The notes under the pieces are model-generated. The model ran no database searches and was not told the origin of the DNA. It was given only the letters and a program-made list of their open reading frames with translations. The translations under genes were made by a program, and so were the position numbers. 64,000 nucleotides of DNA, from NCBI RefSeq assembly GCF_006547065.1, contig NZ_CP041243.1, positions 806,001 through 870,000 on the forward strand, read 5' to 3'. Shown piece by piece: positions 54,361 to 61,939 of this stretch; position 1 is the stretch's first letter, and every line of letters starts with the position of its first letter. The DNA is from Brevundimonas sp. M20. Lineage in GTDB: Bacteria > Pseudomonadota > Alphaproteobacteria > Caulobacterales > Caulobacteraceae.

Positions 54361-56355
54361 TCAGAGCCGCGACTTGACCGCGTCCACCACGGCTTCAGTG
54401 GTGATGCCGAACTTCTCGTACAGCACTTCCGCCGGAGCCGAGGCGCCGAAGCCGGTCATGCCGACGAAGCCGCCGTCCTCGCCGATGAAGCGCTCCCAAC
54501 CCTGCTGCAGGGCGGCCTCGACGGCGACGCGCACGGTGCCGCGGCCGATGATGCTGTCCTGATAGGCCTTGGGCTGCGCGAAGAAGAGCTCGAAGCAGGG
54601 AACCGAGACCACGCGGGTCGGGATGTTGTTGGCCTCCAGACGGTCGGCCGCTTCCAGCGCCAGCGGAACTTCGGTGCCGGTGGCGAACAGGGTGGCCTTG
54701 GCCTCGCCCTTGGCGGCGCGCAGTTCATAGGCGCCCTTGGCCGTCAGATTCTCCGACGAGGCGGTGACGCGCACGGCGGCGGTCTTCTGCCGCGACAGGC
54801 ACAGCGCCGACGGTGCGTCCTTGGTCTGCAGCGCGACCTTCCAGGCTTCCATCGCCTCGATGGTGTCCGCCGGGCGGAAGACCAGCAGGTTCGGAATGGC
54901 GCGCAGGGCGGCCAGATGCTCGACTGGCTGGTGGGTCGGGCCGTCTTCGCCCAGACCGATCGAGTCGTGCGTCAGCACGTGCACCGCGCGCACGCCCATC
55001 AGGGCGCCGAGGCGGATCGCCGGACGGCTGTAGTCCGAGAACACCATGAAGGTGCCGCCATACGGGATCACCCCGCCGTGCAGAGCCAGACCGTTCATCG
55101 CCGCGGCCATGCCGAACTCGCGGATGCCGTAGTTGATGTAGCGGCCTTCATAGGTCGGGGCGTCGAGGATCGGGGTGTCCTTGACGAAGGTGTTGTTCGA
55201 GCCGGTCAGGTCGGCCGAGCCGCCGACCAGTTCCGGGATCGCGGCGAACAGTTCGTCCAGCGCGGCGCCCGACGACTGGCGGGTCGCTTGGGCGGGCTTG
55301 GTCTCGACCAGTTCTGCGATCTTCGCGTCCAGCTTGGCGAACGCGCCGTCCGGCAGTTCACCCTTCATGGCGCGGGTGAAGTCGGCGGCCTGTTTCGACT
55401 CGCTCAGGCGGGCTTCCCATGCCTTGCGGTCCTTGGCGCCCTTGCGGCCGACCTTGCGCCAGGCCGACAGCACGTTCTCCGGCATTTCGAACGGGGCATG
55501 ATCCCAGCTGAGACCCAGCCGGGTCGCCGCGATCTCGGCCGCGCCCAGCGCCGCGCCGTGGGTCTTGTGGCTGCCTTCCATCGTGGCGGCGCCGCGACCG
55601 ATCTTGGTCTTGCAGGCGATCAGCGTCGGCTTGTCCTGCTTCGTCGCCCATTGCAGCGCCGACTTCACGGCCTTCATGTCGTGGCCGTCGACGGCCTTGA
55701 CTGCCCATCCGGCGGCCTTGAACCGCGCCTTCTGGTCCGTGACGTCCGACAGGGAGACCTTGCCGTCGATGGTGATGTCGTTGTCGTCCCACAGGACGTG
55801 CAGCTTGTTCAGCTTCAGACGGCCGGCCAACGCGATGGCCTCCTGCGACACGCCTTCCATCAGGCAGCCGTCACCGGCGATCACCCACGTCCGGTGATCC
55901 ACCAGATCGGCGCCGTACCTGGCCGCCAGATGACGTTCCGCCAGCGCGAAGCCCACCGAGGTAGCCAGACCCTGACCCAGCGGTCCGGTGGTCACTTCAA
56001 CACCCGGCATGTGGCCATACTCGGGGTGACCCGCCGTCTTCGAACCCCACTGACGGAAGTTCGACAGCTCTTCCTTGGTCGCGGCCTTGTAGCCGGTCAG
56101 GTGCAGCAGGGCGTAGATCAGCATCGAGCCGTGACCGGCCGACAGAATGAAGCGGTCGCGGTCGGCCCAATCGGGGCGGCTCGCGTCGAACTTCAGAAAC
56201 TTCGAGAAGAGGACCGTCGCCACGTCCGCCATCCCCATTGGCATGCCGGGGTGCCCGCTCTTCGCCTTTTCTACGCCATCCATGGCCAGTACGCGGATCG
56301 CGTCCGCCATCTGCTTCGGGGTGGCTTTCGCGGGTACGGCTTTGGCGTCGGTCAC
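54361..56355 (-). CDS. tkt: Transketolase
   Basis: 664 aa, full length. TPP- and Mg-dependent transfer of two-carbon ketol groups in the pentose phosphate and Calvin pathways. KSGHPGMPMGMADV, the TPP motif GDGCLMEGVSQEAIALAG, LWDDNDITIDG, GSADLTGSNNT, YINYGIREFGMAAAMNGLALHGG and THDSIGLGEDGPTHQPVEHLAALR are all present. Head of the minus-strand run to purT; divergent from zauP-zapA. Confidence 0.98.
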   Translation of the reverse strand: MTDAKAVPAKATPKQMADAIRVLAMDGVEKAKSGHPGMPMGMADVATVLFSKFLKFDASRPDWADRDRFILSAGHGSMLIYALLHLTGYKAATKEELSNFRQWGSKTAGHPEYGHMPGVEVTTGPLGQGLATSVGFALAERHLAARYGADLVDHRTWVIAGDGCLMEGVSQEAIALAGRLKLNKLHVLWDDNDITIDGKVSLSDVTDQKARFKAAGWAVKAVDGHDMKAVKSALQWATKQDKPTLIACKTKIGRGAATMEGSHKTHGAALGAAEIAATRLGLSWDHAPFEMPENVLSAWRKVGRKGAKDRKAWEARLSESKQAADFTRAMKGELPDGAFAKLDAKIAELVETKPAQATRQSSGAALDELFAAIPELVGGSADLTGSNNTFVKDTPILDAPTYEGRYINYGIREFGMAAAMNGLALHGGVIPYGGTFMVFSDYSRPAIRLGALMGVRAVHVLTHDSIGLGEDGPTHQPVEHLAALRAIPNLLVFRPADTIEAMEAWKVALQTKDAPSALCLSRQKTAAVRVTASSENLTAKGAYELRAAKGEAKATLFATGTEVPLALEAADRLEANNIPTRVVSVPCFELFFAQPKAYQDSIIGRGTVRVAVEAALQQGWERFIGEDGGFVGMTGFGASAPAEVLYEKFGITTEAVVDAVKSRL

Positions 56356-56451
56356 TGTGGAGACCTTTCGTCGGAGGCGGAAAAAGGGAGGCGCGCCGCT
56401 TTACCCCGACGCGCGCGCGGGTTCTATACGGAATCTGGAGGTTCTGACCGG

Positions 56452-56709
56452 ATGGATGCTGCAACGGCCGCTAAGGATCGTGTCGACAGGGCGCTGGCCC
56501 TGCTTGAACGCCGCCTGCTGGACCTGAAAAGCCGCGCCGCGGGCGCCAGCCGCGTGCCCGACGACGACCTGTTCGCGCCCCAGCCGTCCAGCGAGACTGA
56601 CCGCGCCCGCATTCATGAGCTGGAGTCCGCGGGTCGTGACGCCGCCGAGGCCCTGTCCCGCGCCGCCGATGCGATTCGCGAAACCCTCTCCGAGCAGGAG
56701 GGGCGCTGA
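56452..56709 (+). CDS. zauP: ZauP, coiled-coil partner of ZapA
   Basis: 85 aa from ATG 56452 with GGAGG upstream. Two helices: DRVDRALALLERRLLDLKSRA and RARIHELESAGRDAAEALSRAADAIRE. Its TGA shares a base with the zapA ATG (TGATG at 56707-56711). In Caulobacter the gene directly upstream of zapA encodes ZauP, which with ZapA focuses the Z-ring. Assigned from position and coiled-coil character. Confidence 0.85.
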   Translation: MDAATAAKDRVDRALALLERRLLDLKSRAAGASRVPDDDLFAPQPSSETDRARIHELESAGRDAAEALSRAADAIRETLSEQEGR

Positions 56710-57023
56710 TGGCTACCGTCACCGTCGAAATCAACGGCCGACCCTACGCCGTCGGCTGCGCGGATGGTCAGGAAGACCGCGTGCGCGCTCTTGCGTCCCA
56801 GTTTGACGGCCATGTCCGTCAGGTGGCGGGCGAAGTCGGTCACGTCGGGGACCTGCGCCTGTTCCTCATGGCCGGTCTGCTGCTGGCCGACGAATTGCAT
56901 GAGGCCCGCACCAATGGCGGCGCGGCTCCCGTCGCCGAACCGGCGCCGCCGTCCAACGACGGCGTGGCCGAGGCGCTCAACGCTGTCGCCGCGCGCCTCG
57001 AAAAGATCGTCCAGGGTCTGTGA
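56709..57023 (+). CDS. zapA: Cell division protein ZapA
   Basis: 104 aa. VTVEINGRPYAVGCADGQEDRVRALASQFDGHVRQV is the ZapA globular head, followed by LRLFLMAGLLLADELHEA and a C-terminal helix. It binds FtsZ and bundles protofilaments. Coupled to zauP. Confidence 0.95.
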   Translation: MATVTVEINGRPYAVGCADGQEDRVRALASQFDGHVRQVAGEVGHVGDLRLFLMAGLLLADELHEARTNGGAAPVAEPAPPSNDGVAEALNAVAARLEKIVQGL

Positions 57024-57071
57024 CGCCCTGACGCAGCGGCGTTGCGTTGACCCGCAGTCTCTTCTGTCTGA

Positions 57072-57093
57072 TATTTCTGTCATGACAGAAATA
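57072..57093. promoter_or_regulatory. 22-bp perfect palindrome over the gbsR-type start codon
   Basis: TATTTCTGTCA (57072-57082) and TGACAGAAATA (57083-57093) form an uninterrupted palindrome whose centre lies within the ATG (57082-57084). A dimeric winged-helix regulator bound here would block transcription or initiation of its own gene. Confidence 0.7.
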
Positions 57094-57624
57094 ACGAAAA
57101 TTCCTGCGCCATTGGAACGCTTCGTCCTGCACTGGGGCGAGATGGGCGGCTTCTGGGGCGTGAACCGTTCTGTCGCCCAGATCCATGCCTTCCTGATGAC
57201 GGCTGAGAAGCCGATGACGGCGGAAGACATCGCCGTCGCCTTGGAAATGGCACGGTCCAACGTCTCCAACTCTCTGAAGGAGCTTCTGGCCTGGAACCTG
57301 ATCCGGCGGGTGCCGGTGCGCGGCGACCGTCGCGATCACTTCGAGGCCGAGGCTGATGTCTGGGAGGTCGCCTCCCGCATCGCCGCCGGTCGCAAGGCCA
57401 AGGAGATCGATCCCGCTCTGGAGACGCTGCGCGCCTGTGTCGCCGAGGCCGAGACGGACCCAACGGTTCATCCGGTCGCGCTGAAGCGGCTCAAGGAAAT
57501 GCTCGAGTTCACCGAGACCATCGACCGCTGGTACGGCCAGATCACCACCGTGGCTCGGCCCAAGCTGATGGCGCTGCTGAAACTGGGGGCGCGCATCGCC
57601 GCCCTCATTCCCGGCGGCAAGTAG
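57082..57624 (+). CDS. GbsR/MarR-like transcriptional regulator
   Basis: 180 aa. FVLHWGEMGGFWGVNRSVAQIHAFLMTAEKPMTAEDIAVALEMARSNVSNSLKELLAWNLIRRVPVRGDRRDHFEAEADVWEV is the GbsR-type winged helix; a helical C-terminal part ends ARIAALIPGGK. No ATG or GTG earlier in frame has support. Probably represses itself and the DUF4166 and SDR genes downstream. Confidence 0.88.
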   Translation: MTEITKIPAPLERFVLHWGEMGGFWGVNRSVAQIHAFLMTAEKPMTAEDIAVALEMARSNVSNSLKELLAWNLIRRVPVRGDRRDHFEAEADVWEVASRIAAGRKAKEIDPALETLRACVAEAETDPTVHPVALKRLKEMLEFTETIDRWYGQITTVARPKLMALLKLGARIAALIPGGK

Positions 57625-57645
57625 GACAGGAAAGGGGAGGGGACG

Positions 57646-58311
57646 ATGGGGGCCGTCGCTGCGATCACGACCACGGAGCATGCGGTTCAGGTGGAACTCG
57701 CAGATCTCCGCTTCCGCGCCCTGCTCCCCGCCGCCGAATGGGCGGCCCTGCCGCTTGCCGTGCGCCGTCGCTTCAGCAAGCGCATGAGCCCCGGCGCCAC
57801 CGTCGTCTATCGGGGCGAGGTCGCCCATGTTCATGTCAGCCTCATGGGCCGTCTGCTGGCGCAGGCTTGCCGCCTGATCGGTGCGCCCCTGCCGCTGGTC
57901 TTCCATCCGGGCGTCAGCGTCGTCACCGTCACCGAAGACGCCGTCGGACAGGGGCAGGTCTGGAGCCGCATGTACGTCCGCAAGGACGGCTTCCCGCAGG
58001 TGATCCACAGCGCCAAGCGCTTCGCCGGCCCGACCGGGCTTGAGGAACACGTCGGCGCCGGCGTCGGCATGGCCCTGAGCGTCGCCGCCGAAGACGGCGC
58101 GCTCGTCTTCCGCAGCGCCTTCTACTTCGCGACCGTGCTGGGCCTGCGCGTGCGCGTGCCGCGCTGGACGGAGCCTGGCGCCCTGACCATCACCCATCGC
58201 GATCTGGGGCAGGGCCGTTTCGCCTTCACCCTCGCGCTGGACCATCCGTGGCTTGGCCGCCTGCTCGGTCAGGACGCGATTTTCCGGGATCCCCCGGCTG
58301 ACGAGGCCTGA
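57646..58311 (+). CDS. DUF4166 domain protein
   Basis: 221 aa. It begins 21 bp after the regulator, with GGGGAGGGG upstream of its ATG. FRALLPAAEWAALPLAVRRRFSKRMSPGATVVYRGEV, GAPLPLVFHPGVSVVTVTED, WSRMYVRKDGFPQVIHSAKRFAGPTGLEEHVG and HPWLGRLLGQDAIFRD fit DUF4166. No signal peptide or clear membrane helix. Its stop is 1 bp from the next ATG. Function unknown. Confidence 0.85.
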   Translation: MGAVAAITTTEHAVQVELADLRFRALLPAAEWAALPLAVRRRFSKRMSPGATVVYRGEVAHVHVSLMGRLLAQACRLIGAPLPLVFHPGVSVVTVTEDAVGQGQVWSRMYVRKDGFPQVIHSAKRFAGPTGLEEHVGAGVGMALSVAAEDGALVFRSAFYFATVLGLRVRVPRWTEPGALTITHRDLGQGRFAFTLALDHPWLGRLLGQDAIFRDPPADEA

Positions 58312-58312
58312 A

Positions 58313-59854
58313 ATGACCGACCTGCTCTGGACCCTCGTGGCGCTCCAGATCGCCATGGGCGCCTTCGACACCCTGTTTCACCACGAACTGACCGAGCGAC
58401 TGGCTTGGAAGCCGTCGCAGAAGTCCGAGCTTCGCCTGCACGGCGTGCGCAACCTGATCTACGCCGCCCTGTTCCTGCTGCTCGGCTGGGCTGAGCCGAA
58501 GGGCGCGCTCGCCGTCGCGGTCCTGATCCTGCTGGTGGTCGAGGTGGCCATCACCCTGACTGACTTTGTCGAGGAGGACCACACCCGCCGCCTGCCGGCT
58601 TCCGAGCGTGTCACCCACACCCTGCTGGCGCTGAACTACGGGGCGATCCTGACCCTGCTGGTCCCGCTGCTGGTCGGCTGGATCAGCGCGCCGACGGGCT
58701 TGACGGGGGTGTCCCATGGTCTGTGGAGCCTGATGATGACCGCGGCCGCCATCGGCGTCGCCGTCTTCGGCCTTCGTGATCTGGCCGCGAGCAACCGCTC
58801 TGAGCGGCTTGTCCAGCCCGATCCCGCCGCCATGGGACGTGACTTGCCCGGCCGCCGCCGCGTGCTGGTCACCGGCGCCACGGGCTTCATCGGCCGCCGC
58901 CTCATCGCCGCCCTGACCGGCGCCGGGCATGAAGTCATCGCCCTCGTCCGCAATCCGAAGGCCGCTGACTTGTCCGCGCCGATCACCGTCGTCACCGACC
59001 TGCGCCAGATCGCCGACGACGCCCGCATTGACGCCGTCATCAATCTGGCCGGCGAGCCGATCAGCGACAGCCCGTGGACCCTGAACAAGCGTCGCCGCAT
59101 CCTGCGGTCCCGTTTGAAGATGACCCGCGACGTCCGCCGCCTGATCGCCCGCCTGCGGGTCCGGCCCGAGGTTCTGGTCAGCGGTTCCGCCATCGGCTGG
59201 TACGGCCTGCATCAGGACCAGACGCTGGATGAGACCGGTCCCGCAAACCCCTGCTTCAGCCACCGCCTGTGCCATGCATGGGAGCAGGCCGCCCTGCGAA
59301 CCGAAGCCCTCGGTGTGCGGGTGGTTACTGTTCGGATCGGTCTGGTTCTCGGCGCTGATGGCGGGATGCTGTCGAAACTGCTGACCCCGTTCGAGTTCGG
59401 TGTCGGCGGGCCGATGGGCTCGGGGCGTCAGTGGATGTCATGGATCGCGCTGGACGACTGCGTGCGTCTGATCCTCCATGCCGTGGCCGAGCCTCGCGTC
59501 ATCGGCCCCGTGAACGCTGTGGCGCCCAACCCCGTCACCAATCGCGATCTCAGCCGCGCGCTGGGCCGCGCCCTGAACCGACCGGCCTTGCTGGCCGCGC
59601 CCGCCGCGCCCCTGCGCCTCGCCTTCGGGGATTTCGCCGAGGAACTTCTGCTCGGGGGACAGCGCGTCCTGCCGGGACAGGCGCTGGCTACCGGCTTCCG
59701 CTTCCGTCACCCGGAGGTCGAGGATGCCCTGCGCGCCATTGTCGGCGCCCGCCCGCGTCCCGCCACTGGCGCGAAGGGCGGCAAGCGACTATCTTGCCTC
59801 ACGGCGGGTCATGCTGTGGCTCACGTCGAAGGCAACATATCCTCGCGGCCTTAA
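58313..59854 (+). CDS. Membrane domain-TIGR01777 SDR epimerase fusion
   Basis: 513 aa from ATG 58313. Residues 1-165 form four predicted membrane helices (DoxX-like: WTLVALQIAMGAFDTLFHHELTERLAW). Residues about 180-490 form a NAD(P)-binding SDR of the TIGR01777/YfcH type: VLVTGATGFIGRRLIAALTGAGHEVIALVR, VINLAGEPISDSPWTLNKRRRI, SGSAIGWYG, and C-terminal ALGRALNRPALLAAPAAPLRLAFGDFAEELLLGGQRVLP (DUF1731-like). About 25 residues of unconserved tail follow. Substrate unknown. Coupled to DUF4166. Confidence 0.9.
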   Translation: MTDLLWTLVALQIAMGAFDTLFHHELTERLAWKPSQKSELRLHGVRNLIYAALFLLLGWAEPKGALAVAVLILLVVEVAITLTDFVEEDHTRRLPASERVTHTLLALNYGAILTLLVPLLVGWISAPTGLTGVSHGLWSLMMTAAAIGVAVFGLRDLAASNRSERLVQPDPAAMGRDLPGRRRVLVTGATGFIGRRLIAALTGAGHEVIALVRNPKAADLSAPITVVTDLRQIADDARIDAVINLAGEPISDSPWTLNKRRRILRSRLKMTRDVRRLIARLRVRPEVLVSGSAIGWYGLHQDQTLDETGPANPCFSHRLCHAWEQAALRTEALGVRVVTVRIGLVLGADGGMLSKLLTPFEFGVGGPMGSGRQWMSWIALDDCVRLILHAVAEPRVIGPVNAVAPNPVTNRDLSRALGRALNRPALLAAPAAPLRLAFGDFAEELLLGGQRVLPGQALATGFRFRHPEVEDALRAIVGARPRPATGAKGGKRLSCLTAGHAVAHVEGNISSRP

Positions 59855-60000
59855 TTCACTCGAAGGGATCTGCCCCTGTCCGACCTCGTGGGGTTGGGCA
59901 CGCGGAGCCCACCTGGCTACCCAGGCTCGAGAGGATTTAAACCGTCCTTCACGGCTCTCACGGCGCCGCCACCCCTTCCTTCTTGGTGCGCTAACGCTCG
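59855..60000 (+). ncRNA. ssrS: Probable 6S RNA
   Basis: Between the SDR gene and fau lies GTTGGGCACGCGGAGCCCACC followed by TGGCTACCCAGGCTCGAGAGGATT. GAGCC...CCTGG-CTA-CCAGG-CTC forms the terminal hairpin, and GTCCGACCTCG/CGAGAGGATT-to-GTCC arms can form the flanking stem around a bubble; GAAGGG near 59863 can pair with CCCTTC near 59976. The sequence resembles alphaproteobacterial 6S RNA as I remember it, and 6S next to fau, with zapA nearby, is the classical location. 6S RNA sequesters RNA polymerase. Ends are approximate. Confidence 0.65.
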
Positions 60001-60026
60001 CGACGCGGTCGCTCGCTGCTTGAGCG
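59989..60026. repeat. REP-like palindromic repeat, copy 2
   Basis: 38 bp beginning CGCTAACGCTCGCGACGCGG and ending GCTTGAGCG; differs from the copy at 39079-39116 at two positions. It follows the 6S RNA. Confidence 0.7.
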
Positions 60027-60037
60027 CGATCCCGGTT

Positions 60038-60099
60038 CTTCCCCCTTTGGGGAGGGGACCATCCGTAGCCGCAAGCGAAGGATGGTGGAGGGGCGCCGG
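60038..60099. repeat. Palindromic element before fau
   Basis: CCCCTTTGGGGAGGGG, then CCATCC (60060-60065) paired with GGATGG (60080-60085), with TAGCCGCAAGCGAA between. It resembles a dispersed intergenic palindrome, but no second full copy was found here; a CATCCG/CGGATG stem at about 34622-34661 is only similar. Confidence 0.35.
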
Positions 60100-60117
60100 A
60101 TGCGATACGCGATCCTC

Positions 60118-60672
60118 ATGACGGACAAGAGCCAGCTTCGCTCGGATATGCGCGCCCTGCGCAAGCGGCTGGCCGGGCTCGATCCAGAGGCCGCCCCCCG
60201 CGCGGCCGGGCACGCCGACGCCCTCCCGCCCGGTGATCCGGTCGCCGTCTATCGCGCCATCGGCTCCGAACTCGACACCGACGCCCTGTCGCTGGCCCTG
60301 ATCCATCAGGGTCGGGCCCTCTGCCTGCCGGTGGTGCTTCAGCCCGACGCCGCCATGATCTTCCGACTCTGGTCGCCGGGCGAACCGCTGGAGCCGGATG
60401 CAGCCGGAGTTCCCGCGCCCCTTCCGTTGGCGCAGGCTGTGATCCCCCACCTGATCCTCACGCCCCTGCTGGCCTTCGACGGTCAGGGTGGCCGATTGGG
60501 GCAGGGCGGCGGCTACTACGACCGCACCTTCGCCGCCCTTCCGGACGCCATCCGCATCGGCTTCGCCTACGCCGGACAGCAGGTCGAGGATCTCCCGATT
60601 GAAGGGCACGACATACGCCTGCATGGCGTTCTGACCGAGGTCGGCTATACCGCCGCCCGAAAGGTACTCTGA
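60118..60672 (+). CDS. fau: 5-formyltetrahydrofolate cyclo-ligase
   Basis: 184 aa from ATG 60118 (MTDKSQLRSDMRALRKRL); the 12-residue extension lies in the palindromic element. RAIGSELDTDAL and the substrate/ATP site GGRLGQGGGYYDRTFA are diagnostic. Converts 5-formyl-THF to 5,10-methenyl-THF with ATP. Linked to 6S RNA upstream; the ymdB-like gene starts 3 bp downstream. Confidence 0.94.
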   Translation: MTDKSQLRSDMRALRKRLAGLDPEAAPRAAGHADALPPGDPVAVYRAIGSELDTDALSLALIHQGRALCLPVVLQPDAAMIFRLWSPGEPLEPDAAGVPAPLPLAQAVIPHLILTPLLAFDGQGGRLGQGGGYYDRTFAALPDAIRIGFAYAGQQVEDLPIEGHDIRLHGVLTEVGYTAARKVL

Positions 60673-60675
60673 AAC

Positions 60676-61497
60676 ATGCGTCTCGCCTTCTTCGGTGATG
60701 TGGTCGGCAAGTCCGGCCGCGACGGTCTGTCCGACCACCTGCCCGCGCTCAAGCGTGACCTGAAACTCGACTTCGTGGTGGTCAACGCCGAGAACGCCGC
60801 GGGTGGTTTCGGCATCACCGAGCACACCGCCAACGAGCTGTTCATGGCCGGCGCCGACTGCCTGACGCTGGGCAATCACAGCTGGGACCAGCGCGAGGCC
60901 CTGACCTATATCGTGCGCGAGCCGCGCCTGATCCGTCCGCTCAATTATCCGCGCCTGATGGACGCACCGGGCGCGGGGGCCAACCTGTTCGAGACCCAGT
61001 CGGGCCGCACGGTTCTGGTCATGAACGTGCTGGGCCGCGTCCACATGGATCCCATGGACGACCCGTTCAGCGCGGTGGAGAAGGAACTGGCCGCCTGTCC
61101 CATGGGCATGGCCGCCGACGCCATCATCGTCGACATCCACGCCGAGGCGACTTCGGAGAAGATGGCCATGGGTCATTTCTGCGACGGCCGCGCTTCGTTG
61201 GTGGTGGGCACCCACACCCACGTCCCGACCGCCGACTGCCAGATCCTGCCGGGCGGTACGGCCTACCAGACCGACGCCGGCGGCTGCTGCGACTACGACT
61301 CGGTCATCGGCAACGAGAAGGAGGAGCCGCTGCGGCGCTTCACCACCCGTCTGTCGGGCGGCCGCTACACCCCGGCCCACGGCCCGGCGACCATCTGCGG
61401 CGTCTATGTCGAGACGGATGATCGCACGGGCCTCGCCACCCGCGTTGAGCCCCTGCGCGTCGGCGGACGCCTCAGCCAGGCGATCCCGGTCGTCTGA
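60676..61497 (+). CDS. YmdB-family (TIGR00282) metallophosphoesterase
   Basis: 273 aa. AFFGDVVGKSGRDGL, VVNAENAAGGFGIT, LTLGNHSWDQREAL, VVDIHAEATSEK, VVGTHTHVPTAD and YQTDAGGCCDYDSVIG hold the dinuclear metal ligands. Bacillus YmdB hydrolyses cyclic nucleotides and influences biofilm formation; the substrate here is unproven. Co-transcribed with fau. Confidence 0.92.
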   Translation: MRLAFFGDVVGKSGRDGLSDHLPALKRDLKLDFVVVNAENAAGGFGITEHTANELFMAGADCLTLGNHSWDQREALTYIVREPRLIRPLNYPRLMDAPGAGANLFETQSGRTVLVMNVLGRVHMDPMDDPFSAVEKELAACPMGMAADAIIVDIHAEATSEKMAMGHFCDGRASLVVGTHTHVPTADCQILPGGTAYQTDAGGCCDYDSVIGNEKEEPLRRFTTRLSGGRYTPAHGPATICGVYVETDDRTGLATRVEPLRVGGRLSQAIPVV

Positions 61498-61504
61498 CGG
61501 ACGG

Positions 61505-61939
61505 TTACTCGCCCGCCGGCTTCCAGGCCCGCATCTCCGCTATTTCGCGGGTCTGGGCGTCCTTGACCGCCTGCGCCATGCGACGGATTTCGGGGTCGGT
61601 GGATTGGGCCAAAGCCACATCGGCCATGGCCACCGCGCCGCGATGGTGTTCGATCATCTTGGCGATATAGGTCTCATCGACCGTCTGGCCTGAGGCGGAG
61701 GCCATCTTGTCGTGCATGGATCGCTCTGCTCGACGGAATGCGGCGTCGCCTTGCGTTGGACGACCTTCCCATCCCGGCCCTGCGGTCTCGGTTTCGGCGG
61801 CTTTCGACACCTGGCCATCCTCCACCGTGGCCGAATGGTTGACCGCCGCCGTCTCTCGCAGGGCCTGCTCCACCGGATCGCCGCCGCCCTCGCAGGCGGC
61901 CAGCATCACCAGAGCGGCAAGACCCGGCGCGGCGCGCAT
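61505..61939 (-). CDS. DUF305 lipoprotein
   Basis: 144 aa. The lipobox is LAAC in APGLAALVMLAACEGG. The mature C-terminal half is DUF305: MASASGQTVDETYIAKMIEHHRGAVAMADVALA with the MIxHH motif, which in related proteins is associated with metal (copper) handling. Only one MIxHH segment is seen. The ATG (61939-61937) shares base 61939 with the purL stop, so it is coupled to purL. Confidence 0.88.
   Translation of the reverse strand: MRAAPGLAALVMLAACEGGGDPVEQALRETAAVNHSATVEDGQVSKAAETETAGPGWEGRPTQGDAAFRRAERSMHDKMASASGQTVDETYIAKMIEHHRGAVAMADVALAQSTDPEIRRMAQAVKDAQTREIAEMRAWKPAGE

Noticed and set aside
54916..56452. In-frame extension of zauP across the tkt gene
   Set aside because: Antisense to transketolase; the real start is ATG 56452 with a ribosome site.
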